A DNA stretch of 64,000 nt from Solenopsis invicta (taxonomy: Eukaryota; Arthropoda; Insecta; Hymenoptera; Formicidae), in assembly GCF_016802725.1 (NCBI RefSeq), contig NC_052679.1:8341001-8405000 (forward strand), in the 5' to 3' direction. The position numbers and the translations under genes were made by a program. Below are positions 45,604 through 57,788 of the stretch, piece by piece (positions within the stretch are counted from its first letter, which is position 1; each line of letters starts with the position of its first letter). The notes beneath the pieces were generated by a model. It was not told the origin of the DNA, ran no database searches, and saw nothing but the letters and a program-made list of their open reading frames with translations.

Positions 45604-47563
45604 ATGCCAAAAATAAGCAGGAAATATTATCGAAGAGTACAAAAGATACCCAATTCAGTAATTTGTACTGTTCAATATGAGAATATAACACCATTAAGAA
45701 GCATACTTTCAGTTGTAAATAATTTAGAAAATAATGATTATCAAAAAGAAAATAACAATGATCAATTAAGTTATAAAGATTTGTGATAAATTCCAGCATA
45801 ATGATTATAATGACTTAGAAGATTTAAATAATAATTCAGACAGTAAGCCCGATAATTATATCAATTTTGTGAATAATTTTGAAGCTACAAACACCACTGA
45901 TGATTCAAGTTCTATATTACCTTGGTTGCAAAACTGGACAATTAAAAATAATATAACTCATGTGGCATTAAATGAATTACTGTCTCGTATAAGAATTAAA
46001 TATCCAGAATTACCTAAAGATGCTCGCACTTTGTTTGGAACTCCCAGGAATTTCAATGTAAACGTTGTAACACCAGGACATTATTATCATTTTGGTCTAA
46101 ACAATTGCATCGAAAATCTTTTATCGCGTTGTTCTTTTCAAAATTTTGATTGTATTGAAGTTAACATTAACATTGATGGCCTACCGTTATTCAAAAGTTC
46201 CAGTAGTCAAGTTTATCCCATTTTAGGTAATTTTGTTGAAAATTATAATGAAGTCGATGTTGTTGGAATTTATTATGGAAATGAAAAACCTGCAGACGCA
46301 AATGTATTTTTACATTTGCAAAATCATTTGCATAAGAAGCAAAAAATTTAATTATTTATGGTATTAAAATCAGACTTATTCTTTGCAAATTAGATCTTTT
46401 ATATGTGATGTCCTTGCAAAAGTTTTCATTACTTACACAAAGGGCCATTTGGGTTATTGTGCATGTTCTAAATGTATAGCTACGGGTGAATATTATGCCG
46501 ACAGAGTGATTTATTTATATTTGAATAATTGTCAATTAAGAACAGATAATGATTTCAGAGTAAAATTACAGAAAAGCCACCATACAGGTACATCAATACT
46601 TGAATCGATTCCTAATATAAATATGGTAAGTGATTTTCCGTCAGATCCAATCCATTTAATATTCCTGGGAATTCTAAAAAAAACTAGTTTCTTTATGGAT
46701 GTTATGGAAAATCAAAAACAAAACTATCCTTTTATGAAATGTTTGAAATATCAAAGTTATTAATAGACCAAAGAAAAAAACATATACCTTGCGAATTTAA
46801 TAGAAAATCAAGATCATTATTCAAAAGTAAAAGATGGAAGGCAACCGAATTTAAAACATTTTTATTATACACAGGACCTGTTATTTTAAAATCTATACTT
46901 AATCAGGACAAATATTTAAATTTTTTAACTTTGCATGCAGCTACCATAATTTTATCAAATTCGAAACATATAGAACAGTATTTAGATTATTCCAATTCTT
47001 TATTGCAATATTTTGTACAAACCTTTATTACTTTATATGGAAAAAAAATACATCGCATAATCTTCACCATTTATTACATATTTGTGATGATACCGAAAAA
47101 TTTGAAACTTTTCAAAACTTTAGTGCTTTTTCATTTGAAAATTATTTACAGTTCATATTGAAAATGATTCTCAAAAGTAATAAAGTATTAGAACAAATTG
47201 TTTATCGTATTAGTGAAAAAAACTATTGTACAAATCGTACTTTAAAAAAAATGAATAATGAGCCTGAATTTTTAAATCCACATTTTAATGGTCCACTTAT
47301 AAATTTTTACGAATGTAATCCAATTGAGTAAAGTGACATTTAAACAGTTCATTTTAAAAATATATGAACCTGATAATTGCTGTATTTTATAGAATGGAGA
47401 TATTATCGTTATTAAAAATGTTGTTGTAAGTAATGAAGACACTGCTGTAATTGGAAATAAATGTAAGACCCTTACAGATTTTTATACTGTACCATGTAAA
47501 TCGTCAAAATTATACATATATTTAATAAATGATGTTGGAAACTTAGAATTTTGGAATTTATAA
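45604..47563 (+). pseudogene. tnp2/EnSpm-like transposase, copy 2, broken
   Basis: A plus-strand homologue of the gene at 12817-14877. It starts with ATG at 45604 (MPKISRKYYRRVQKIP). The family segments follow in several frames: LPKDARTLFGTPRNFNV, VNINIDGLPLFKSSSSQVYP, then FICDVLAK with GHLGYCACSKCIATGEYY (zinc-ligand-like Cys pairs), FPSDPIHLIFLGILKK, EFNRKSRSLFKSKRWKATEF, FSAFSFENYLQ and, near the end, IGNKCKTLTDFYTVPC, with TAA at 47561-47563. AATAAA follows at 47599-47604. The length after joining the frames suits a tnp2-type transposase. Frameshifts lie near 45785, 46345-46380, 46735 and 47060, so it is inactive. It is followed on the same strand by a DUF4806-type gene, as in copy 1. 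Confidence 0.7.
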
Positions 47564-50079
47564 CAAATTATGAATAAATGTGTAAAACTAAAATTTAAAA
47601 TAAAGTTCGTAGTTTTTCCTTTGTTACATTTGGAATAATATTTTGTAATTTTTTTTCTTTTTTGCTCATTTTCTTTTCCAAAAAAGTTATAATTTTAGAT
47701 AATATAATCAAACCCTGTAGCTTTGGTATTCTAAAATGTTCGTGCATTCCTGTATATAGATGTTTATATATATGTATACGTATGTGTGAGTGTGCATATA
47801 CAAATTTTGTTTATACATTAATACGACGAAAGGCTTTCGTTTTAGAATTTACATATAGATGATAAATTTAACTTTTCGTTATTAGACTAAATACTGCTTA
47901 AATTTTTGTAATATGCACAGAAATGGAGATATTGTGGATAGTTGTACAATTCATTGATGAAGATGCCGTTGAAGCCGTCTAATCTACTTGGATTATTAAT
48001 AACAAATGTTATTAGCCGCCGTTTTCAAAAGAAAAAGTTGCAGCAGTTAAAAAACATGCTGAACCTAATACATATTGGCCTTCACATGATATCAAAACTT
48101 TCAGAAACAGCAGTTACGGTAAATATAACATGAATATTCAAATGCATACTACTTTCTTACTAAATAATATAATTAATCAGTAACATTGTTATTTTCCATT
48201 ATAATACTATTAATGTTTACAAATTTTTAAATAACTATGGAACAGCCAAGGAAAAAGCTAGAAAAGCTGAATTTACATCAGAATTAAATTCTGATACTGA
48301 GCGAGAGAGAGAAAATGTCAAAACTCCAAAGAGAAAAATTGACTCAAAAAAGTTGTCTTCATGTTCAGATGATTCTGATGAAGAGTGTATTAACACTAAA
48401 TTACCTACGCCTCCAATTATGCAAGGTTGGTTTTAATATTTTATAATATTATAAATAATATTAAATTATTACAACATTCATTATTTCAATATCTATTTTT
48501 CGATTTTTTAATGTATTTCTGAATTTTAAATTTGTCGTATACACTTTAGAGGCTACAGCTTTTCAAAATTGTTTTTTAAATATAAACACATTCCTATTGA
48601 ATTCAATTAAAATTTCTTGAATAATTTACTGCTAATAGATTATTATACGAATACAACAAAAAATTTGATGCTAATTGCAAAACGTTAAAATATTTGCTTT
48701 TTGTAATTATTGTAGTATAAAATTTCATTTAAATATTTGTAAGGCATAACAAGATTAATCGATGATAGAACAATTTTTATTGATAAAGTTTAATAATAAG
48801 ATAAATATGCCAAAAAAAATAAATTTTGTAAATAAATAATATTATATAACAATAAGAAAACAAACAGACATGTGAACACACAACTGATTTAAATATCATA
48901 TTTAACAATATTTTAAATATGAGCCAATAAAAAAAACTTATTAACTAGATTTTATATCGATGTATGCCTTTTAAAAAATTTACATAGAACTTTGCTCTAA
49001 CATTGAGTAACCAATGTCTTAACATTTTATAATAATTAGCATTAGATTTTCTATATTGTGTTTAATAATATGACATCTTGTATATCATTCAATAAAAAAT
49101 TATCTAATGAAATGTGCTAATAATACAACATTTCTAACATTGTGCATCATAAATAAAATAAAGGTTATTATAATTATTTCATAGAATAGTTGAAGAGTAC
49201 AAGTTCTGTAAACACAAAAAGCAACAAGTCTAAATTAAAATCACGAAAGTTACCCGATAAAAATACAAATAACAGACGGTTTACGATTTAAATAGTTTTG
49301 TGAATACTTTGAATGTTATTTTGCAAAACGAAAAATCTAATGGGAATAATGAAACTGAACATATCCATAAAAAAAATGGTATGTATTTATTCTTTCAAAC
49401 TCGCACTTATATATATATGTATGTAGTATGATTTTTCGTAGATACTTATGTTTCTGCTATCAATTGTAACTAAAAAAAATAATTTTGACTTTTATTTTCT
49501 ATAATGGTATAGTATTATATCTATTGTATAATTATTAATATTATAATTATTATAATAATCGTCTTTTTTATCATCAATATTATAATTACTGTTACATTAT
49601 CATATTCATTATCATTGTGTAAACCTTATATTTATATTAATAATTTCTTTTATTTTTATTTGAAGAGAAAGAAAAAGTTTTTGTTCCCTTTTTTCCGTGT
49701 ACTTCATAAATAATATTTCATATCATTGACTTTGGCTGATAGCATGAGCATTAATTTATCAAATAAATTGAAGTCTTTTAAAATATTAGAAATTAAATAA
49801 GCAAAAAATAATATTTTTTTTTTTTTATTTACAGCAGAAGAATATTTCCAAGAAATTATTTGTCAGTAGACATATTTCAAGACGCAATTATGGCAAATCG
49901 CAGATGATTTTAAAGTTATGAAGGATAAACTCTTGCAACAATTCCATCAACGCCCCAATGAGTATCAAAGAGAGGAATCAATTTTTTCTGTTTTTCAACT
50001 TCCTTTCAACACTGTTGATGACTTAAAACAGCGACTTGAGGATTTTTTAAACCAAGCGAAAAATTTGAAAGCATCGGTA

Positions 50080-50142
50080 ATATGTATATTAAATGATTAT
50101 GAAATAGTAATATACTATTTCATAATCATTTAATATACATAT
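50080..50142. repeat. Perfect 30-bp-arm palindrome beside a splice donor
   Basis: The left arm 50080-50109 and the right arm 50113-50142 are exact inverted copies with a 3-base loop (ATA). The sequence is AT-rich but not a simple TA repeat. It begins three bases after the GT of the donor of the DUF4806 exon ending at 50076. Confidence 0.93.
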
Positions 50143-50984
50143 ATATAATACATTATCTGTACAAATACAAAATTGTTGCAATTTTAGTACACGTGATCTG
50201 TTTTTGTTTTAATTTGGAGAAAGCTTTATTAAACATTTTTTAAGAATAAATAACTAATTCTTTTTCCAATTAAATTTTATTCATCAACAATATTTTTTAA
50301 CAATAAAATAATAACAACCACTTTTTTACAATAAAATAATATATTCATTAATATTTAAAAATTGCAATTAATTTAAAATTGTAAATAAATTTGTATTTAA
50401 AACTAAACTTAATTTAAAGTAAATTAAAATTGAAAAGAAAAATTAATTAAACCAAATTTTTTAAAATTGAATATGTTATAGCGTCACTGCACTAGTCAAT
50501 GAACAAATAAGAAATTGGACCAGTTAATAAACAAACACAAAATAATTTAATACAATTACATTTTCAAATAAAAAATTACTTTTAATAAAATATACATGAA
50601 AATTAGATTTCAACAAAATCAATTACTTTTGCAATTTATTATTTTAAAGTCTTATTATTTTAATAGTTTTTCTAAACAGTCATTTGTTGGCGACTGTTCA
50701 GCGACTGGCGCAGCGACCCTAATATTAAAATAATTTAATTACTTAAATACTTAATTTAGAACATAAATTGTAAATTATTGAAGTAACAGATTTTTTCCAA
50801 ATTTCTTATAATTTTACTTTTACTAAACTTCAATTTTAATTTATGTTTATACTAGAATAATATATTCATTTAATATTAATACATTAAACGTAGATATATA
50901 ATTAAATTAATATAAAGCATGTTTGTTACAATTGTAGTTCTTAAATTAATGATTTATTTTATAACAAGATAACATTTAATGTAG
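50143..50984 (+). other. AT-rich intron sequence
   Basis: Intron between DUF4806-type exons of copy 2. Other intronic gaps at 48426-49194 and 49379-49834 are similar AT-rich DNA with no feature. Confidence 0.5.
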
Positions 50985-51475
50985 GTTAAAGAAGTATCTC
51001 AAATTGGAGCAAAAAATCCTTACGAATTTATAAAGCGCAACTGTACTCATTTATTGACCAACGAATTAGCAGAAAAATATAGCTGGCTAGGGGCAAGGCA
51101 AAAACGAAAATTTGCTCTTTTAAAACTTGCTGATTTGTTAATTGGTAAGCGCCCAATATTATAAAAAGTCAATTATCTAATTTACTGATAAAAATATTTT
51201 TATTTGAATAGTTAATCTTCATTAATTCTTATCAAAATATGTCTAATTGAAAAAAAATTTATAGAACTATTTATACATTAATACATATATTTTATAACAG
51301 TTGCCGGTCAGAAAACTGATTCCAATTGTACCAAAAAAGTTTTGGAAGAAACGATTCAAAAATGGCTTCGAAGAGCAAAGAAAAGAATGAGTTAAAAAAG
51401 TTGTAAGACTAAAAGTTAATGAGTTTAATATTCTTTTTATAATATTACAAATATTTTTGTTTTGTTTTAATAAGG

Positions 51476-51614
51476 CGCGGTTGCATTAACGTTATTTTGA
51501 CTTTACACGAAACTTAAATGTGTTTGTCTTTATTTATTTAGAAAGCAGATAAAGACAGATAAAGGCATGTTTAAGTCTCGTTTAAAGCCAAAATAACGTT
51601 TGTGAAATCGGGTA
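51476..51614. mobile_element. Hairpin MITE with AACGTTATTTTG arms
   Basis: AACGTTATTTTGACTTTACA (about 51488) is inverted at about 51576-51600 (TTTAAAGCCAAAATAACGTT). Inner blocks pair as well. Non-coding; it lies just downstream of the copy 2 transposon genes. Confidence 0.7.
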
Positions 51615-52074
51615 AATGTACTAATATACATTTGTATTTTCGATATATGTTCTTGCTATTTAAACGATTAATTTTAAGTACTAATTTCATTTTTAACAAT
51701 TTATTATAATATATACATCCGTATTTTCTGTATGATTATAAGATTATGTTAATGTAATAATTCAAATGTTTAATTTTAAGTATTTCAAACCAAGCCTTTG
51801 AGTTTTTTTTTATTAATTATTAAGTATTTCCGTTTTTTATATTTTACTGGCAAAAGTTTATGAATATGTTTGCATATTTTTAATATAATTATATGTGATA
51901 TTAATATAATTGTATGTGATATTATTATTCAAAGATTTAATTTTAAATTTAAGATCAATCAATAAATGATTAGATTTAAACTAAAATTAATTGTTTTGTT
52001 ATTTTTAAATTGTTACTTATCTTAATTACAAATTAAAAGGGTACGAGAATGATTTTATAGAGAATTTTCTAATA

Positions 52075-52960
52075 CCCATACAGCACAGAGAGATTCCAGG
52101 AACATTGCAGAATGATTTCGTTGAAACATTGTAATATTGCATTTTGATTGCAAAACATTGCTGTAACATTGCTGAAAGATTGCAGCAACATTAAGATGTC
52201 CGCTTTCTGAAATATTGCATTGAAACATCTCATTTTTCCAAATTATTCACATAAATTTTATTACACCACATAATTCTAATGAACAAAACAATATTCGAGT
52301 AACATTTAAAAAAATATTTTTCGCAAAAAAAATCTTGGGAATATTTTTTTCGGAATTTCCAAGCGGTCACCCGTTCAATTCGCGACTCCGGTGAACATTG
52401 CTTGACCTCCGTGATCGCTGCAAACTGATTCCTCATGATGACCTGTGAACACTTTATGCTGATATGTGTATATAACTGGTAGATCAGATCAATATACGTT
52501 ATTGAAAAAATGAAATATGTATAATTAAAGCTCAGTATTTATATAAACAAATATAAAATTATAGTTTTTTTTTACTAATTTCGCAAATACAGAATAGCAT
52601 TTGGAATAACTTTTCTGTTATTTGTTTAAATAAAAATGTAATTAGAAAATATATATCAATATAATACAATAATTAAATTAAATATAAAAAAATTTTTATT
52701 AAAAATACAATTAAGAAATATTGTTTGTTTATTGGGCTGTAGATCGAGGTTTCTTCATATATGGACCCATTTCGTCTATTGATATAAATATTAAAAAATT
52801 ATGATATTGCAATGTTTCCGGAATATTACTGGCATATGCCCTGAGACGTTGCAAGCATATTGTTAATTTATGTTTCTACAATGTCTCCGTAATATTACAT
52901 TGCAATCTGCAACATTGCAACATTGCTGCAATGTTGCAGCAATTTTCTGTGCTGTATGGG
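52075..52960. mobile_element. CCC-ended element with AACATTGC palindromic subterminal repeats
   Basis: The ends CCCATACAGCACAGA and TCTGTGCTGTATGGG are perfect inverted repeats, with TA on both outer sides. Both ends are followed by repeats such as AACATTGCTGCAATGTTGCA (about 52095-52230 and 52790-52945). The AT-rich interior codes for nothing recognisable. The plan is the same as for the 6175-8779 element, with a similar terminal formula (CCCAnAnAGCAC) but unrelated inner repeats. Confidence 0.75.
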
Positions 52961-52984
52961 TAAATTTCTAAACTTACCTTGAAT

Positions 52985-53097
52985 ATATAACCTATGGATG
53001 TATATTAGACGTCCGAAGGACTTTTTTTGTACCAAAAAGGATGTCCAAAAATAGACGTCCAAAGGACATTCACTGAATGTCCATGTGCTATCTGGGA
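52985..53097. repeat. Fragment of a third CCC-ended element (GGACGTC repeats)
   Basis: The right terminus GTGCTATCTGGGA is preceded by AGACGTCCAAAGGAC-type self-complementary units. The left end is missing. The terminus is again the complement of CCCAGATAGCAC. Confidence 0.6.
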
Positions 53098-53289
53098 AGG
53101 TTATAAATCAGTTTTTATTAATTAATTACCTTGCAATAATTTCAAGTACATTAATGTTATAGTTTACTTCTTATTCAACTACTGCGTATTTACTACCGAT
53201 AACGTATGCTAATTTTTACCTCTTTGTTTTTCTCTTATCTTTATAATTATGTATTCTAGTTTGATTTTTCTAATAACTACTTAATCACT

Positions 53290-53822
53290 TCGTTTTTTTT
53301 GTTAAAATAAATGATAATTGTCAACCTTATGCTAATCTTGTCAATTAATATAATAGCAATGTATGTAAATTCTAAAATTCAAAATATATGTTAATTTTTT
53401 AGTTTCTAAATGTAACCAATTTATTTATCTAACCAAAACCATCACCCTTTTTCCTGACTAAAAAAGATCACGCCCGATCCCGAGTTAAAGAGACTCAACT
53501 CTCTAACTCCAATCAAGGCCGACGATCGCACGACTTCCGAGAAGGGGATAATGCGTGTCTTTACTTGTTGACCCATATTTCGAAGTCCCAAAGTGCGTTT
53601 GCTCTCGTGCCTTACATCCGATAAGTATGGCCACGAGTTTGAAGCGTTTGTTGCGTCCTTCCCCACCTTGCTCGTACCCCAGGTAACCCATCCTTCATAT
53701 CTTTCTCTTAAGGCTAGACCTAACAAAGCACAAAGTTTGCCCCTAGATCTGTTATTGATTTTTCAAACCGCCGCGCCGCCGAGGGAGGGGGGGGGGGAGA
53801 ATTGATATTTGATGCGTAACAC
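53290..53822 (+). mobile_element. LTR-like family, member 3, 3' part only
   Basis: It contains AATAAA at 53306-53311, the conserved hairpin at 53470-53523 (CACGCCCGATCCC, inner stem GAGTTA/TAACTC) and ends GATGCGTAACA, close to the GGACGTAACA end of members 1 and 2. The upstream parts (TATA box, tandem array, ORF) are absent. The start given is where similarity becomes visible and is approximate. Confidence 0.5.
53470..53523 (+). promoter_or_regulatory. Conserved two-tier hairpin, LTR-like member 3
   Basis: The outer stem CGCC/GGCCG (shorter here) and the inner stem GAGTTA/TAACTC, with the conserved GATCCC bulge on the 5' side. Confidence 0.45.
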
Positions 53823-55723
53823 GTGGTAACCAATCCGAAGCGTTCCGCCTCTTTTGTTGAGCCTTTTTAAAAAGTTGATTGGTGGGTACATAGGGAAGCT
53901 TAGAAAAGGGAGAATAAATAAATAAATTCTACATCATAAGTACAATTATTGGTGAGTCCGTTTGGGGCATCAAACGTGTGCGGACGTGTTTGTCCATTAC
54001 CGGAAATATTTTTGAATCCGCCGATTGCATCACAATCGGTAATTATCTGTGTTTTAGTTACAACTTCGATTTTGTTTACACATTAAGACTTTGTATTTCA
54101 CACCTAGCCTTTGGAATATGGTCGTATCGTCTCCGCAACCCAATTGAGAAACAAGTACCAATTTGACTTAATTAACTATAAATATTGGTTGCCACGCTAA
54201 GGTGTAAAACAACGGTGAGTACTACACTTTTTCCCTGAAAATATTTATGTTTAGAGTCTAACAAAGTCTACTTAAAATCAGCGAGTGATTCGATAGAACA
54301 ATAAAATATTTAAACCGCGCTGAGTGCGATATTTTATTACTTATAATATTACAGATAAAAAATTAGTATAATTGTTGATTTTATTTGCAATCGCCTTTTT
54401 TTACTTTATTTTCCAAACTGTCCCAGGTGAACTCATGTTTTAAAAAATTTGACATGTAATCTGAAACATTAACATAAAGTTTAGACAGCTTTTAATAAAG
54501 AATGTAAATAATTCATCAATGTAGATATAGTTCAAGATTATTTTCATTATTCTATTTTCTTATTTTATTCATCATTTTTTAAACATCATATTTACAACAA
54601 AATAAAATAAATTTTAACAAGAAACTAAAAGATAAATACTAATTTAATTAAAAGATAAATACAAATTATTTAAATTAGAGAAAAATAATAAATTGAATAA
54701 GTAATGTAATGTAAATTTATGAATAAAGATTATATTAAATTATATTTTAATTGTGTACAATAAAAGCTTTTCTTTAATATCAAAAAATGGGCAATAATTC
54801 AAGTTATTCGAAATTAAATATATTTTCTCTTACATACAAATAAGTAACGCGGAACTAATTTTTGCCTCATCATAGGCCTTCATCAGCCGCTACAATAGAT
54901 ATTTTAACGTTAACAAATTAATTACAAAGTCTAATTGCGGAGTCAAAAATTCAAATTTATACAAAAATCTACATTTCCCATCAAATCACAAATTCCAAAA
55001 AAGCTGTCGCAAATGTTGCTATCCTTTATCATTACTTGTTTCCATTGTTCATGACGAAGATCTTTATGTATTGCAACTAATTGTCATCGTGTAATCATAT
55101 CTGTATCAAATTTATATAATTTTTCTTAATCTACATTACTGTTGTTTCTCTGTTATTATAGTTAAAGGCAAGTTACATAAGGCAAGAAAATAGAAAGCTT
55201 TTCTGTTTTTTTCAATAAGATAAGAAGAAAAAATATAAATTAAAAGCTCTCTAGAACACAAAACGTGCTCACAGGATCCACAGAATGATGAAACAACACG
55301 AGGCTCACACGAAATACATCGGGCGCTAGCAAGATCGCGGGATAGGAAAACAAAAGTAAACACGCATGCGATTACAGAAAAGCGGGATTAGCTACCGCGT
55401 CATTGCCATGCGCTGACTGCAGGCTGCCGCGCAGCAAGCGTTGTTGCGTCCCGAGTAAAACCATACATATGAATATAAGAGATTAGACGTTCTTATTTTA
55501 TAATTGTCTCAAACCTTAAACACAGTAAAGGAATATTAGATATTTAAAAAAACGAGTTATAATTTTAGAATCAGATTTCTCAATAAAGACTGTATAATAA
55601 ATTATATTGTGTCTAGCACGATTCATATATGTCGTACACCTTATATTACATACACATAATCCGATATATTAATTACTAAATGCTTACTAAATTATTTTCT
55701 TTGCTAAACTCATTCATTAAAAC
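53823..55723. other. Gene-free stretch
   Basis: CCAAT-containing sequence at about 53825-53890, GTGAGT donor-like sites near 53950 and 54213, then AT-rich DNA. A GC-richer patch at 55250-55450 contains a 75-codon minus-strand frame that I do not recognise. No gene is supported. Confidence 0.4.
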
Positions 55724-55823
55724 NNNNNNNNNNNNNNNNNNNNNNNNNNNNNNNNNNNNNNNNNNNNNNNNNNNNNNNNNNNNNNNNNNNNNNNNNNNNN
55801 NNNNNNNNNNNNNNNNNNNNNNN
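55724..55823. other. Assembly gap (100 N)
   Basis: Run of exactly 100 N. Confidence 0.99.
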
Positions 55824-56333
55824 TTTAAAAATAACTGAATTGATCGGCTGATAACCGACTATAATCAAAACAATTGTTAGTCAACTATAACTTTATTTAG
55901 TTGACTTTAAAGTTGATATATTTAAACTTTAGACTTCTTCTGTCTGATAATCAACTAACAGTCGACTTCATGTTGATTGGATAACTATATGTTTCGTTCC
56001 GTACGCTATGTAACAATGAAATGTTTGAAAAAAACTTCAAAATGCATTTAATCTGTGATTCGTTGTATACACATATACAATACATTTGTAAAACAGAAGT
56101 TTCGAATTTAATGTATAGTTTAAATTATATTCGAGAAAAAATTACGTATTATCCACCGAAGTTTCTTCTGACTTTATAATCAATAAGTTCATGGGACTGC
56201 GGATTTTTTTTTTCATTTGTACAATTAATAGAATACCATTATTAACTCCTTCGCGCTTGTCAGAAGCCAATGACCTACAAAATAATAAACATAGTAGGAA
56301 TTATTTTACGTTAATGCAATCTTCATAATTGTA
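55824..56333. other. Gene-free stretch with AGTTGAC-type repeats
   Basis: Just after the gap, short self-complementary units (GTCAACTAT, AGTTGACTTTAAAGTTGAT, GTCGACTTCATGTTGATTGG) suggest one end of another element with palindromic subterminal repeats. The remainder is AT-rich. Confidence 0.35.
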
Positions 56334-56552
56334 ATAGGTCGTCTCAAAAGTCTTTTTCACTTTTTTAATAGTAATTAATCATGCAAAAATTTATAAATGA
56401 CCCAATTTGTTGAATTAAACGTTTAAAAACTAAAAAAACGAGCAAACTTCAAACATCAAAGAAAAACCAATTTTGTATCTAGTCTTTTGTTGCTTAGCAA
56501 TGTTGAGCAACGTACAAATTATTATATGAAAAAGACTTTTGGGACAATCTAA
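56334..56552. mobile_element. Mariner-derived MITE
   Basis: The left end TAGGTCGTCTCAAAAGTCTT and the right end AAGACTTTTGGGACAATCTAA are inverted repeats of about 28 bases. They fit the mariner terminal formula TTAGGTTGTCCCAAAAGT. The interior of about 160 bases has no transposase. Confidence 0.75.
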
Positions 56553-57250
56553 CATTTCGTACGCTTATGAAAATTTGAAAAAGTTGAATATGTCAAATAT
56601 AATCCTGGGCACATAATGGAATCCAGCATACAAGTTCTTGAAGAAAATTGTTCAAAATTTGAGAGAAACCAAGATTTACTGGTTAATAAATTGAGATGTT
56701 TTATCGGGCACAATTATCTCAAGATCAATTACGCTATTCTGATGGAAAAAATTTTTCTCTGGAACAATTTCTTCAACATCGCCAGCAGTTTATAAAGATC
56801 TGAAAATCTGATACACCAATCGAAATGGCTACATGTTTCTCAAACAACTTTATGACGTATAATTGTGAAAGTTCTCTAGAAAATAATTGATATTTATTTC
56901 AAGATTATTTTGATTTTATCAGCGAAAGGCGACCTTCAACATCAAAAAATTTTATCTGATGATGATTTTGAAAGAAAAATTGAATCACTATATACGTAAT
57001 CTCACTACGACGGATAATAATTTCAGTCCGATATTATTATTCTCTGCGAACATTATGAGAATAAGAGATTACTTCTACGTTACACATTACTATTTTCAGT
57101 ATTGTTATCTCTAAAATTTGTTCTAACTATTGAGACATCCATTACTTAATAAAGTACCAGAGTAATGGATGGAAGTTTGTGGTCATCCTTCCAGAGAAAT
57201 CACAAATTCTTTGCAATTCTTCGTTAATTGTTGAAGCTTCCAAAGATTAC
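56553..57250. other. Gene-free flank of the BEL/Pao element
   Basis: No gene recognised; AT-rich with short open frames only. Confidence 0.5.
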
Positions 57251-57255
57251 AGCTT

Positions 57256-57700
57256 TGTTGTATGCACGGTGAAGAACTTGTTCACTCTCGTTTTTACGTT
57301 TTGTATGACAATTTTATTAAAAATTTGTATTTACACTGAACGCGTTTCTCGCGTTCTTACGCATCGAGTTTACAGTTCGCTCGCCTTTCGCTCGTTAGGA
57401 GTATTGCTGGTTGCCAACGTTGATAGCCGCACGAGACGAATGCTCTAGTAGATTTTTGGAAATAATGATGCCACACTTGAGGAAGTATCGATTTTTATGG
57501 ATCCTCGGAGACTCACACGATCCCACCACTTCACCGGCAACGAATCCGTAAGCGTCTCCGTGATCCTTTGGTCTGAGTGGCTGTCGCGCACAGCCGAGAT
57601 TGCGCCAACTCTGGCGCCCGTACGTCTGAGACATGATCTAACATGTCGAGCGGTACGCGCGGACCTTGGTGATTTCATACTTATGTTATTCTACGCAACA
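57256..57700 (-). repeat. BEL/Pao 3' LTR
   Basis: In plus orientation it starts TGTTGTATGCACGGTG and ends TTCTACGCAACA. No difference from the other LTR was seen by eye. The open frames it contains are duplicated in both LTRs and are not genes. Confidence 0.96.
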
Positions 57701-57788
57701 TACTCCCCCGTTGAGAGGGTACACCGATCAATAACGCAATTACAGCCGGAATGTTTCATGACAAAATTTGAGTACAATGTTTACGCAG

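Larger units (their letters stand above)
47923..51395 (+). pseudogene. DUF4806-type second gene of a tnp2-like transposon, copy 2
   Basis: Exons on the plus strand: 47923-48118 (starts MEILWIVVQFIDEDAVEAV), about 48232-48425 (YGTAKEKARKAEFTSEL and a Ser/Asp-rich stretch), a weak exon near 49195-49378, 49835-50076 (FQLPFNTVDDLKQRLEDFL), 50985-51144 (ELAEKYSWLGARQKRKFALL) and 51301-51395 (WLRRAKKRMS, stop). Most borders show GT and AG. The last three exons carry the DUF4806 domain pattern; the first is the N-terminal domain that often accompanies it. Two in-frame stops (TAA 47980-47982, TAG 48013-48015, the latter where the family has Trp) show that it is dead. A perfect palindrome sits at the donor of the 49835-50076 exon. 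Function unknown; perhaps an accessory DNA-binding protein of the transposon. Confidence 0.68.

Noticed and set aside
57395..57634. Open frame present identically at 57395-57634 and 63369-63608
   Set aside because: It lies within the two BEL/Pao LTRs; duplication reflects LTR identity, not a conserved gene.
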